A stretch of 64,000 bases of DNA, taken from contig NZ_CADIKB010000006.1 of NCBI RefSeq assembly GCF_902859825.1, forward strand, positions 1 through 64,000, given 5' to 3'. Made by a program: the position numbers and the translations under genes. The number at the start of each line of letters is the position of its first letter. Within the stretch, counting starts at the first letter, position 1. Below are positions 27,526 through 36,898 of the stretch, in pieces. This DNA is from Paraburkholderia phenoliruptrix (lineage in GTDB: Bacteria; Pseudomonadota; Gammaproteobacteria; Burkholderiales; Burkholderiaceae). The notes under the pieces were generated by a model that did not search any database, had not been told where the DNA came from, and worked only from the letters and a program-made list of their open reading frames with translations.

Positions 27526-29361
27526 TTACGGGCTCACGCGCGGCCCCTGGAGCCGGTGCGTGTTTTTCGGCGCCGCAGCGGCAGACGCCGCCGCGGCAGA
27601 CACACCCGCGGGTCCTGCAGCAATATCGCTCGGCCGCGAGGTGTGAACAGCCTGCGGATAAAGCGCGAGGAGGGTACGCAACACGCCGTTGGTCCAGCCG
27701 AATCCGTCCTGCAGCGGATATTCGCCGCCTCCCGCGGCCACGCCCGGTGAGGCGGCATTCACATCGTATTTTTCGACGAGCTTGCCCGTGTGCTGATAGT
27801 AGGAGACGTTGGTGCTGATCCAGCGCGTGGCGATGGTTTGCGCAAGCGCGGGTTCGCTATAACGGCGCAAGCCGATGACCGCCAGATATTGCAGCGGCGC
27901 CCAGCCGTTTGGCGCGTCCCATTGCTGGCCGCTCGCGACCTGCGTGGTGGCGAGGCCGCCCGGGCGCAGCAACTCGCGCTGCAGGGTCGCCGCGACGGCC
28001 TTCGCCTGCTGCCGGCTGGCAACGCCCGTATAAAGCGGATAAACCGTGGCGACAGTCAGTTTGTGCGTGAGCGTGCGACGCACGAAGTCGTAGTCGCCGA
28101 ATGCCTGCAATGGCGGATCCCACAGCACGCGCCGAATCGTGTCGGCGCGAGTCGCGGCGCGCTGCGCCATGTTCTCCGCATGCGTGACGTCGCCCCGCAT
28201 GCGGTACGCCTTGGCAAGCGCGCGTTCGAGATCGACGAGCAGACAATTCAGATCGACGGGCGCGAGCGACGTGACGTCGACGGTGGCGAGCGTCTTGCCG
28301 TCGGCAAACCAGCGCGAGCTGAAATCCCAGCCTGTTTCGCCGCCCGCGCGCAGATTGCGCCACAGGTCCCCGGGATTGCGCTCAGGCGTTTGTTGCGCGG
28401 TCACGACGTCTTCGCGGTAGGACTCGTCGCGCGGTGCCGCCCGCTCGTCCCAGTAGCGGTTGAGCAGCGACCCGTCCGCGAGACGCACGACGTGGCGATT
28501 CGCGTGGCCCGCGGCGAGGCCCTCGCTGCCGTCCATCCAGTACGCGTATTCGCGTTGCAGCTCGGGCAGGTATTGAGCGTACACGGCGTCGCCGTCCTTG
28601 TCGGCCACGAGCCGCACCATCTGCGCAAAGAACGGCGGCTGCGAGCGGCTCAGGTAATACGTGCGGTTGCCGTTCGGAATATGGCCGTAACGATCGATCA
28701 GGGTTGCGAAGTTTTTCAGTTCGTCGAGCACGAGAGCGTGGCGTCCGCTCGCCTCGAGGCCGAGCATGATGAAATAGGAGTCCCAGTAGTAGATTTCGTC
28801 GAAGCGGTCGCCCGGCACGATGTAGGCATCGGGCAGCGGCAGCAGCGACGACCACGGACTTGCAGTCGAGTCCGGCTCGCGCTTGAGCACGCTCCAAAGC
28901 GTGTCGATATGGCTCACGACGTCCTCGTTCGGATCAGACACATAACTCTTCGACGCTCGCGCAGGCAGCGTGAAATTGCGCTTCACGAAGTCGCCGAGAC
29001 TAAAACCCGGCTGCTGCTTCGCGCTGGCGTAGTCGAGCGCGATCTGCGACGGTGGTTCGAGCGGCACCATATCGGCGAAGGTCTTGCTGTCCGGAAAGAG
29101 ATGAGCGAGCTGCACGTCGCGATACAGCTCGGCGTACTGCTCCGACGGCGGGACGGGCACCACCGGCGACGCCTGCGCGGGCGTTTCCACATGCACAGCA
29201 ACATGCACGATGCCGTTCTTTGTTCCTTCCCTTATGCCGCCGCTCGCCTGGGAGACGTCGGCAGCGAAGGCTGTGGCCGCGCAGGGCACACACAGCATGA
29301 ACGCGGCAACGAGTGCGCTGCGCAAGCGAAGACGGGCGGAAGCGAAGGCGTGATCGGTCAT
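27526..29361 (-). CDS. treA: Periplasmic trehalase (GH37)
   Basis: A 611-residue alpha,alpha-trehalase that hydrolyses trehalose to two glucoses. Both family signatures are visible: PGDRFDEIYYWDSYF (normally PGGRFxExYxWDxYF) and [12 protein letters not shown], plus [17 protein letters not shown]. The catalytic Asp is in the ETGWDFSSRW region. The first ~32 residues form a signal peptide (RLRLRSALVAAFMLCVPCAATAFA), so it acts in the periplasm. ATG 29361 starts that peptide; a more upstream ATG is possible. The C terminus is Ala-rich. It is divergent from the large hybrid kinase. A second trehalase begins outside the right edge of the window. Confidence 0.93.
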   Translation of the reverse strand: MTDHAFASARLRLRSALVAAFMLCVPCAATAFAADVSQASGGIREGTKNGIVHVAVHVETPAQASPVVPVPPSEQYAELYRDVQLAHLFPDSKTFADMVPLEPPSQIALDYASAKQQPGFSLGDFVKRNFTLPARASKSYVSDPNEDVVSHIDTLWSVLKREPDSTASPWSSLLPLPDAYIVPGDRFDEIYYWDSYFIMLGLEASGRHALVLDELKNFATLIDRYGHIPNGNRTYYLSRSQPPFFAQMVRLVADKDGDAVYAQYLPELQREYAYWMDGSEGLAAGHANRHVVRLADGSLLNRYWDERAAPRDESYREDVVTAQQTPERNPGDLWRNLRAGGETGWDFSSRWFADGKTLATVDVTSLAPVDLNCLLVDLERALAKAYRMRGDVTHAENMAQRAATRADTIRRVLWDPPLQAFGDYDFVRRTLTHKLTVATVYPLYTGVASRQQAKAVAATLQRELLRPGGLATTQVASGQQWDAPNGWAPLQYLAVIGLRRYSEPALAQTIATRWISTNVSYYQHTGKLVEKYDVNAASPGVAAGGGEYPLQDGFGWTNGVLRTLLALYPQAVHTSRPSDIAAGPAGVSAAAASAAAAPKNTHRLQGPRVSP

Positions 29362-29628
29362 CGGCTGAATTAACGAAAGGAGGAGAGTGAGTACGCGAGC
29401 GTGCACTGTTCGCACCATTGACCGCATGGGCTCGGCCAAAGTTGCGTGCGTCTTTTGCCTTTGCCTTTGCGTTCTGCCTTTATGCAGCCATGCAGAGCGC
29501 GCTCCTGCACGCAAAAAACGAGACCCCTCCTGTATGATTAAGCGTTTGCGTAAGCACGCACCGTACCGCGCGGGAATCCTGAAAAATATTCCGGATCACG
29601 ACGATCCGTCTTGCTGAATATAGAAAAA

Positions 29629-32600
29629 ATGACCGCATCGCAAGCTGTCGACGAACACTATTTTCGCGGCATCATTCGCCGCAACATCGCGTTGCCCTTG
29701 TTTGTCGGCCTGATCACCATCGGCGTGTTCGTCGGGCTCATCGCCTATCTGGTTTCCACTACGAGTCTTGCCGAGCATTCCGAGCGCGTCATCGGCAAGG
29801 CCAATCAGATGCTGCGTCTTGCAGTGGACCGCGAGTCGTCGATGCGCGGTTTTCTCCTCACGGGGGACGAGAGTTTTCTCGCCCAATACGAAAACGGCGG
29901 ACCGCTTTTCAAGGCGCAAATGGACGAACTCCAGGGTCTTGTCGCGGACAATCCGATGCAGCTCGAAAAGCTCAAGCAGATTGCCGCGATTCAGGAGCGC
30001 TGGAACCGCTTTGCCGAAGACCTGATCGACGCGCGCCGCAGAATGCAGGACGTGGCGAGCGTCGTCGCGAGCGGTCGCGGCAAGATGGAATTCGACGAAA
30101 CGCGCAAACAGTTCGACGACTTTCTCACCGTCGAATTGCGTCTGCGTCAGGAACGCACCGAAGCCTCGCGGCGCGTCACCGTCATCCTGGTGAGCGTGTT
30201 CCTGCTCTTTAGCATCAGCGTGAACAGTCTGCTGGCATGGATGGGCCGTCGCGAATTGCTCAATCTCGCCGGTGCCTACGACAAGGCCTTGCGTCAGCAG
30301 GCGGAACAGACGGAAGTACTGGAAAGACAGGTGTGGTTGCGCTCGGGGCAGCGCATGCTCGCCGAGCGCGTGGTCGGACAGACCACTCCGCAACTCGTCG
30401 GCCGCGCCATGCTGGATTGCCTCGCGCAGTACATGGACGCGGCAGTCGGCGCGCTCTACGTGCGCGACAAGCGGCAGGGCACGCTGCGCCGCGTCGCGAC
30501 ATACGGCTTCAGCCGCGACAGCGAGCAGGCCACGGCGCGCGATCTCGCGGATGCCGACACGCTGGTCGGCCAGGCCGCCGCGTCGCGCCGCATGGTGGTG
30601 ATGCGCGATGTGCCGGAGAACTACATACAGGTCGTTTCCGCAACGGGCAATAGCGCGCCTAAGCATCTGATCATCATGCCGGTCGCGAGCGAGGGCGAGG
30701 TGAATGGTGTGCTCGAACTGGGTTTCATGCGCACACTGGCGCCGCGTGACGCGGAGTTCATCGAGCTTGTCAGCAACAGCATGGGCGACTTCATCGAGGC
30801 GGCGCTCTACCGCGAACGCTTGCAGGATGCGCTGGTCGAGACGCAGCAGTTGAATGAAGAGCTGCAGGTGCAGCAGGAAGAACTGCGTGTCTCGAACGAA
30901 GGCCTCGAGGAACGCGGGCGCGCGCTGCTCGAATCGCAAACGCGCCTGCAGGCGCAACAGGCGGAACTCGAACAGACCAACGTGCAGCTCGAGGAATATG
31001 CGCATCGGCTCGAGCGGCAAAAGGCCGATCTGCTGCGCGCGCAGGACGATCTGGCCGCGAACGCGGAGCGTCTCGAGCAATCGAGCCGCTACAAGTCGGA
31101 GTTTCTCGCGAACATGTCGCACGAACTGCGCACGCCGTTGAACAGCTCGCTGATTCTCGCCAAGCTGCTCCAGCAGAACAGAACCGGCAATCTGACCGAA
31201 GAGCAGGTGCGTTATGCGGAAACCATTCACGCGTCGAATAGCGACCTGCTGGTGCTGATCAACGACATCCTCGATCTGTCCAAGGTCGAGGCGGGGCAGG
31301 TGAGCGTCGAACTGGAGACCGTCTCGCTCGACGCGACGCTGCAATCGCTTGAGGAACTGTTCAGGCCCATGACGGGCGCGAAGCACCTGAACCTCGTGTT
31401 CGACCGTTTGTCGGGTGCGCCGGATAGCATCGTCAGCGACGGTCAGCGTGTCACGCAAATCCTGCGCAACCTGCTGTCGAACGCGGTTAAGTTCACCGAA
31501 CGCGGCGAGGTTGCGCTGTCGGTCGCGCCGGCGGACGACGACATGCTGCGAATCGACGTGCGCGATTCCGGCATCGGCATTGCGTCCGACAAGTTGGAAA
31601 TGATTTTCGAAGCATTCCAGCAGGCCGACGGATCGACAAGTCGCCAGTACGGCGGCAGCGGCCTCGGCCTCTCCATTTCACGCGAATTCGCGCGTTTGCT
31701 GGGCGGGCGCATCACTGTGGCGAGCGAGGTGGGCAAGGGCAGCGTGTTCACGCTATGGTTGCCGCTCGACGCGCGTGCGGCGCTTGCGGCGGGCGGCGAA
31801 AGTGCGGCTGCGGTTTCGCATGAGACGTCCGCACATGCGGTGGCCACGAACGGCGATACGGACAACGCATTGCTCGCTCGCGCATCCTGGGGCGAGGCGG
31901 CGCCGGCGGTCATCACGCCCGCCAACGGTGTGATGACGACAACACCTGCTCGCCTGGCGGGCGCGGGCAGCGCCGCTCAACCAGCCGGCGCGCCTGAAGC
32001 CGGCAGCGCTGCCATTGCCGACGACCGCGACAATCGCACGCGCGCAGGCCGTCTCATCATCGCGTTGGAAGACGATCTCGCGTTTGCGGAAATTCTGCGC
32101 GATCTCGTGCATGAACTGGATTTCGACTTCGTGCATGCGAGCAACGCGGCAAGCGGGCTCGCGCTCGTTCGCGACATGCGCCCGGCTGCCGTGCTGCTCG
32201 ATGTGGGCCTGCCGGACCGCTCGGGACTTACCGTGCTCGAATGGCTGAAGAACGATCCGCTCACACGCCATATTCCGATTCACATCGTGTCGGCGACGGA
32301 TCATGCGGACAAGGCGCTGCACTTGGGCGCGATCGGCTATACGCTCAAGCCGACCGCGCGCTCCACGATGGAAGCCGCGATCCGCCGCCTCGAAGCGCGC
32401 CTGCAGCAGCGTCTGAAGCGCGTCCTCGTGATCGAGGACGACGCGCCGATGCGCGAAAGCATCCGCGCGCTGCTGCAAAGCGACAACACGGAGATCGTTG
32501 CGGTCGCAACGTTGTCCGAGGCGTTGCAGCATCTCGAGAAACTGTCGTTCGATTGCGTGGTGACCGACCTCGCGCTGCCCGACGGCACCGGCTACGATTT

Positions 32601-33222
32601 GCTGGAGCGCCTCGCGGCCAATACGGAACACGCGGCACTGCCGGTGATCGTCTACACGGGGCGCATGCTGTCGGACGAAGAAGAGCACCGCCTGCGCCGC
32701 TATTCGAAGTCGATCATTATCAAGGGCGCGAAGTCGCCGGAACGTCTGCTCGACGAGGTGACGCTGTTTCTGCACAGCGTGGAGTCGTCGCTGGCACCCG
32801 AGCAGCAGCGCATGCTGCGCACGGTACGCCAGCGCGACAATGCCTTCGAAGGCCGTACGATCCTGCTCGCCGAAGACGACGTCCGCAACATCTTCGCGCT
32901 TTCGCATGTGATCGAACCGCTCGGCGCGACGCTGCAGATCGCGCGCAATGGCCGCGAAGCATTGGACGCACTGCAAAACGGCCCTGAAGTGGACCTGATT
33001 CTGATGGACATCATGATGCCCGAGATGGACGGTTTGACCGCGATGGGCGAGATTCGGCGCAATCCGCGTTTTGCGCATCTGCCGATCATTGCGTTGACGG
33101 CGAAGGCCATGGCGAACGACCGTCTGCGGTGCCTCGAAGCAGGCGCGGACGATTATGTCTCGAAGCCGATCGACGTGGACAAGCTGGTCGCGCTGTGCCG
33201 TGTCTGGCTGCGCCAACGTTAG
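29629..33222 (+). CDS. Hybrid sensor histidine kinase with CHASE3, GAF and three receiver domains
   Basis: A 1197-residue membrane kinase. The order is TM1 (about 18-42), a CHASE3-type periplasmic domain (HSERVIGKANQMLRLAVDRESSMRGFLLTG), TM2 (about 176-200), GAF (about 240-390), a long coiled coil (390-490), and HisKA with H498 in SHELRTP. The HATPase has N, G1 and G2 boxes (NLLSNAVKF, DSGIGI, GGSGLGLSI). Three receivers follow from about 807, 930 and 1075, each with its Asp (LLDVGLP, VTDLALP, LMDIMMP) and Lys. ATG 29629 has no clear ribosome site; TTG 29611 is an alternative. It heads an array with cheR, cheB, a REC-kinase and a LuxR-type regulator. The input signal is unknown. Confidence 0.9.
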   Translation: MTASQAVDEHYFRGIIRRNIALPLFVGLITIGVFVGLIAYLVSTTSLAEHSERVIGKANQMLRLAVDRESSMRGFLLTGDESFLAQYENGGPLFKAQMDELQGLVADNPMQLEKLKQIAAIQERWNRFAEDLIDARRRMQDVASVVASGRGKMEFDETRKQFDDFLTVELRLRQERTEASRRVTVILVSVFLLFSISVNSLLAWMGRRELLNLAGAYDKALRQQAEQTEVLERQVWLRSGQRMLAERVVGQTTPQLVGRAMLDCLAQYMDAAVGALYVRDKRQGTLRRVATYGFSRDSEQATARDLADADTLVGQAAASRRMVVMRDVPENYIQVVSATGNSAPKHLIIMPVASEGEVNGVLELGFMRTLAPRDAEFIELVSNSMGDFIEAALYRERLQDALVETQQLNEELQVQQEELRVSNEGLEERGRALLESQTRLQAQQAELEQTNVQLEEYAHRLERQKADLLRAQDDLAANAERLEQSSRYKSEFLANMSHELRTPLNSSLILAKLLQQNRTGNLTEEQVRYAETIHASNSDLLVLINDILDLSKVEAGQVSVELETVSLDATLQSLEELFRPMTGAKHLNLVFDRLSGAPDSIVSDGQRVTQILRNLLSNAVKFTERGEVALSVAPADDDMLRIDVRDSGIGIASDKLEMIFEAFQQADGSTSRQYGGSGLGLSISREFARLLGGRITVASEVGKGSVFTLWLPLDARAALAAGGESAAAVSHETSAHAVATNGDTDNALLARASWGEAAPAVITPANGVMTTTPARLAGAGSAAQPAGAPEAGSAAIADDRDNRTRAGRLIIALEDDLAFAEILRDLVHELDFDFVHASNAASGLALVRDMRPAAVLLDVGLPDRSGLTVLEWLKNDPLTRHIPIHIVSATDHADKALHLGAIGYTLKPTARSTMEAAIRRLEARLQQRLKRVLVIEDDAPMRESIRALLQSDNTEIVAVATLSEALQHLEKLSFDCVVTDLALPDGTGYDLLERLAANTEHAALPVIVYTGRMLSDEEEHRLRRYSKSIIIKGAKSPERLLDEVTLFLHSVESSLAPEQQRMLRTVRQRDNAFEGRTILLAEDDVRNIFALSHVIEPLGATLQIARNGREALDALQNGPEVDLILMDIMMPEMDGLTAMGEIRRNPRFAHLPIIALTAKAMANDRLRCLEAGADDYVSKPIDVDKLVALCRVWLRQR

Positions 33223-33304
33223 AGGTGGAACCGCAGCCATGAACGGCGACGATAAACGCCACGAATCCAACGCACGGGTGCGAGCCGGCAAGACGGAGAT
33301 CGCC

Positions 33305-34150
33305 ATGAGCCAAGCCGAGTTGGACGCACCGCAACGCATGAGCGATTTCGACATCGAGTTGAAATTGCTGCTGGAGGCTATTTACCTCAAATATCAGCAC
33401 GATTTCCGCCACTATGCGATGTCGTCGCTGCGCCGCCGCCTCGCGCAGGCACTCGATGAGTTCGGCCTCGGCACACTGTCGCAATTGCAGGACCGTATCC
33501 TGCGCGACGGCGATCAGTTTTCGCGGCTGTTTCAGTACCTCACCGTGCAGGTCAGCGACATGTTTCGCGATCCTGCCTATTTTCTCGCGCTGCGCGAGCA
33601 CGTCTTGCCGCGTCTGCGCACCTATCCGTCGATCAAGGTGTGGGTCGCAGGCTGCAGCACCGGCGAAGAGCTGTGGTCGCTAAAAATTCTTTTCGACGAA
33701 GAAGGCCTGACCGAGCGCACGCTGTTCTATGCGACCGACATCAACCCCGACGCGCTCGCGCGCGCCGAAGCCGGCATTTATGCGCTGGACCGCATCCAGG
33801 GCTTCACGCAGAATTACCTCGCGGCCGGCGGTACGCGCTCGCTGTCGGACTACTATCACGCGGCCTATAGCGGCGCGCGTTTTGCGGGCTCGCTCAAAGG
33901 CCGTGTCGTGTTCGCCGACCACAGTCTCTCCACCGACGAAGTGTTTCTCGAAGCGCACCTCGTATCGTGCCGCAACGTGCTGATCTATTTCGATCGCGGT
34001 TTGCAGGACCGCGCGCTGGGTCTGTTCGAAAACGCGCTGGTACGGCGCGGTTTTCTCGGACTCGGCAGCAAGGAGACCCTGCGGTTTTCCCGTCATTACG
34101 ATGCCTTCGACGAATTCCGTCCGGGCGAACGTATTTACCAGAAGCGCTGA
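33305..34150 (+). CDS. CheR-type protein-glutamate methyltransferase
   Basis: A 281-residue CheR-family enzyme. The N-terminal helical domain (IYLKYQHDFRHYAMSSLRRRL) is followed by the SAM-binding fold (KVWVAGCSTGEELWSLKIL, YATDINPDALARAEAGIY, VSCRNVLIYFD). Start choice: GGAG lies 6 bases before ATG 33305; ATG 33239, with a weaker site, would add 22 residues. It sits between a kinase and a CheB-like gene, with no receptor (MCP), CheA or CheW adjacent, so it may modify a non-chemotaxis target. The domain call is firm; the partner is unknown. Confidence 0.88.
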   Translation: MSQAELDAPQRMSDFDIELKLLLEAIYLKYQHDFRHYAMSSLRRRLAQALDEFGLGTLSQLQDRILRDGDQFSRLFQYLTVQVSDMFRDPAYFLALREHVLPRLRTYPSIKVWVAGCSTGEELWSLKILFDEEGLTERTLFYATDINPDALARAEAGIYALDRIQGFTQNYLAAGGTRSLSDYYHAAYSGARFAGSLKGRVVFADHSLSTDEVFLEAHLVSCRNVLIYFDRGLQDRALGLFENALVRRGFLGLGSKETLRFSRHYDAFDEFRPGERIYQKR

Positions 34151-34157
34151 GACCAAC

Positions 34158-34787
34158 GTGAACCCGCGCCCAAGCATTCGGCCTGACGTCGACGCCCAGC
34201 GGGGCGCGCATCGCGCGCGCGCGTGCGAACTCGTCGTGATCGGGGGCTCGGCGGGCGGCATGGAGGTGATCCACCTGCTGCTCGCCGCGTTGCCGGCAAG
34301 TTTTGCACCGGCCGTGATGATCGTCATGCATCTGCCGCCGGACCCGCCCAGCTATCTCGTGCACGCGCTGGCCCACCGGTGCGTGTTGCCGGTGATCGAG
34401 CCGGACGCCGGCGACGAGATCATGCCGGGCCGCGTGCACGTCGCGCCGCCTGGCTATCACATGCTGGTCGAGGTGGACAAAACGGTTGCGCTTTCAACGG
34501 ATCCCGCCGTGCGCTTCTCGAGGCCTTCCATCGACGTCTTGTTCGAGTCCGCGGCAGCGGTGTATCGCGAGCAGCTGCTCGCGCTCCTGCTGTCCGGCGC
34601 AAACGACGACGGCGCGCAAGGTTTGCAGCATGTGCGCGCGTGGGGCGGGCTCACGTGGGTGCAGGATCCCGGCACCGCGACCTCGCCCGACATGCCGCGC
34701 ACCGCGATCGAGCGCGGCGCGGCCGATTGCATCTATTCTCCCGAAACCATGGCCCGGCGGCTCGCAGCATGGCCGGCCTCTCTTTGA
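34158..34787 (+). CDS. CheB-type methylesterase without receiver domain
   Basis: A 209-residue CheB catalytic domain. The Ser-His-Asp triad is visible: S31 in GGSAGG, H58 in VMHLPPDPPS and D150/D151 in LSGANDDGAQG. The N-terminal receiver domain of classical CheB is absent, so activity cannot be set by its own phosphorylation. Start is GTG 34158, eight bases after the CheR stop, and it is almost certainly cotranscribed. Receiver-less CheB paired with CheR beside hybrid kinases occurs in other proteobacteria, but the target here is unknown. Confidence 0.87.
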   Translation: MNPRPSIRPDVDAQRGAHRARACELVVIGGSAGGMEVIHLLLAALPASFAPAVMIVMHLPPDPPSYLVHALAHRCVLPVIEPDAGDEIMPGRVHVAPPGYHMLVEVDKTVALSTDPAVRFSRPSIDVLFESAAAVYREQLLALLLSGANDDGAQGLQHVRAWGGLTWVQDPGTATSPDMPRTAIERGAADCIYSPETMARRLAAWPASL

Positions 34788-34796
34788 TCCGATGCC

Positions 34797-35921
34797 ATGT
34801 CGAATCCACCCGTGAACATTCTTATCGTCGACGACATCGCTCACAACATCACCGCGCTCAAGGCCTTGTTGACGCGCCCCGATGTTGCCGTGCTGGTGGC
34901 CGATTCGGGCACAGCCGCGCTCGATCTGCTGCTCAAGCACGAGGTGGCGCTCGCGATTCTCGACGTCAATATGCCGGGCATGAACGGTTTCGAACTGGCG
35001 GCGTTAATGCGCGGCAGTCCGCGAACCTCGCATGTGCCGATCATTTTTTTGACCGCCACCGCGCAGGATGCGTCGCGCACGTTTCGCGGCTATGAAGCCG
35101 GGGCGGTGGACTTTCTCTACAAGCCGTTCGATCCGCGCATTCTGCAATCCAAGGTGGATGTGTTCGTTCAACTCGAGCAGCAGAAGCGCCAGCTCGCCGC
35201 ACAGCTCGTTACCACGCGTCAGATGCTCGAAGCCAACGAAATGCTGATGGCGGTGCTGAGTCACGATCTGCGCACGCCGCTCGGCGCAGTGCTCGCGTCC
35301 GCGGAATACCTGATGCGCACCGCCGCTGATCAGCAGTCCGCAACCGTCGCGGCGCGCGTGAAAAACAGTTCGCTGCGCATGGCGCGGATGGTCGATCAAC
35401 TGCTCAATCTCGCGCGTTTGCAAGGCGGACGCCTGCCGCTGCAGCCCCGGTCGATCGAACTCGCGACGCTATGCCGTTCCGTAATTGACGAGTTCGCTTC
35501 GCGCGAGAACGGTAAGCGCATCGTGTTCACGAGCCGCGGCCATACAGCGGGCGCGTGGGATACCGATCTCGTCTGGCAGGCGGTGTCGAATCTTGTGAGC
35601 AATGCGCTGCACCACGGCGCGGCCGGCGATGTGAGCGTGCACGTCGACGGCGAGGCGGAGGATTGCGTGCGCCTCACGGTGGCCAACCGCGGCGTGATTC
35701 CGCCTGAGGTTGTCCCGCATCTCTTCAAGGCATTCGGGCCGAATAACGGCGGCTCCCGTTCGCGCGAAGGGCTCGGCTTAGGCCTGCATATCGTGCACGA
35801 AATCGCGCGTATGCACGGCGGACGTGTCGACGTGAAGTCCGACGAAAGCGACGGTACCGTGTTCACCATCGAGCTGCCGCGAATGGTGACGCTGGAACGC
35901 GGCTCGTTTTCCGGCAAGTAA
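34797..35921 (+). CDS. REC-histidine kinase hybrid (response regulator/kinase)
   Basis: A 374-residue soluble kinase. An N-terminal receiver has D56 (LAILDVNMPG) and K109 (FLYKPFD), then a short coiled coil. HisKA has H156 in LSHDLRTP, and the HATPase shows N and G boxes (NLVSNALHH, GLGLGLHIVHEI). It starts 9 bases after cheB and closes the operon-like run. Such REC-kinase proteins commonly take phosphate from a hybrid kinase and relay it onward. The output regulator may be the LuxR-type gene just downstream, which is inference. Confidence 0.9.
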   Translation: MSNPPVNILIVDDIAHNITALKALLTRPDVAVLVADSGTAALDLLLKHEVALAILDVNMPGMNGFELAALMRGSPRTSHVPIIFLTATAQDASRTFRGYEAGAVDFLYKPFDPRILQSKVDVFVQLEQQKRQLAAQLVTTRQMLEANEMLMAVLSHDLRTPLGAVLASAEYLMRTAADQQSATVAARVKNSSLRMARMVDQLLNLARLQGGRLPLQPRSIELATLCRSVIDEFASRENGKRIVFTSRGHTAGAWDTDLVWQAVSNLVSNALHHGAAGDVSVHVDGEAEDCVRLTVANRGVIPPEVVPHLFKAFGPNNGGSRSREGLGLGLHIVHEIARMHGGRVDVKSDESDGTVFTIELPRMVTLERGSFSGK

Positions 35922-36054
35922 TCGCGGCGGAAAACTAGGCGCCTTTTCCGCGGAAATGCCGTGAGTGCCCTTGCCGCGCATGCGCACACGAACGCATGCA
36001 TGCTGTGCTACGCTTGGCGCTACCCAATACACGCCGCGCAAGCCCGAAGCCATC

Positions 36055-36864
36055 ATGCGTTCCTGGCGCATTTCCCCGCCTCGTCGAAATGAACAGATCA
36101 GCACCGCGCGTGCGGCCGAGCTCGTCATGTCCATTTCGCACGAGGACGCGGACGCACTCGCGGCCAGCATGCTCAAAACGGCCGGCGACATCATGCCGGT
36201 CTCGCAGTGCACCGTGTTCGCGTATGAATCCGGCGCGCGCCCGCGCACCATTTCGGCGGCGGATCACCGCGGCGGCCGTTTTCTGCGCGACGTGGCCCAT
36301 CGTTACGCGGCGCATTTTTATGCGCTCGACGGCAACCGGGCGATCATCGACGGCTCGCGCTCGCGCGACGCGCTGGTGCTGCATCAGCAGCAAAGCGAGG
36401 AGATCGAGAACGAAGCGTATCGCACGGCCTGTTACGAGCAGCCCAATGTGTCGGACCGCGTCTCGTTGCTCGTGCAACCTGTTGAGAGCGTGTGGCTGTC
36501 CATCAATCTGTATCGCGACCGCGCATACGGCGTCTTCGAGGCAGGCGAGATGGAGCGAGTCGAAAGTCTCGCGCATCTCTTCGCGCACGCAGCAAGAGCG
36601 CATTACGCACTTCATGGCCAGCACCATGAAAGCCCGGCCGCGACCATGCTCGCGCGCGTGAGACGGATCTGCCCCGCGCTCACGCCGCGCGAACTCGACG
36701 TGCTGAGCGGCACACTCGAAGGCGCCACCGCAGTTGAAATCGGCGAACGGATGGGCGTAAAGCCTGCGAGTGTCGTCACCTATCAGAAGCGCGCTTACGC
36801 GCGGCTCGGCATTTCAAGTCAGCGGCAACTGTTTGCGCTGTGCGTGGCGCCGCCACGAAGCTGA
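36055..36864 (+). CDS. LuxR-type helix-turn-helix regulator
   Basis: A 269-residue protein. The C-terminal LuxR/GerE DNA-binding domain is visible: LTPRELDVLSGTLEGATAVEIGERMGVKPASVVTYQKRAYARLG. The N-terminal ~190 residues contain no receiver Asp and no acyl-homoserine-lactone-type signature that I recognise, so the input is unclear. A GAF-like or PAS-like sensor is possible. No strong ribosome site precedes ATG 36055; upstream in-frame starts exist but are poor. It lies 133 bases after the REC-kinase and ends convergent with the LysR gene. Confidence 0.8.
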   Translation: MRSWRISPPRRNEQISTARAAELVMSISHEDADALAASMLKTAGDIMPVSQCTVFAYESGARPRTISAADHRGGRFLRDVAHRYAAHFYALDGNRAIIDGSRSRDALVLHQQQSEEIENEAYRTACYEQPNVSDRVSLLVQPVESVWLSINLYRDRAYGVFEAGEMERVESLAHLFAHAARAHYALHGQHHESPAATMLARVRRICPALTPRELDVLSGTLEGATAVEIGERMGVKPASVVTYQKRAYARLGISSQRQLFALCVAPPRS

Positions 36865-36898
36865 TACTCGCCGTGTGGCCCGCGCCTTGAATGGACTA

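Noticed and set aside
29596-31458. 620-codon minus-strand frame opposite the hybrid kinase
   Set aside because: No domain features; the plus-strand kinase is unambiguous.
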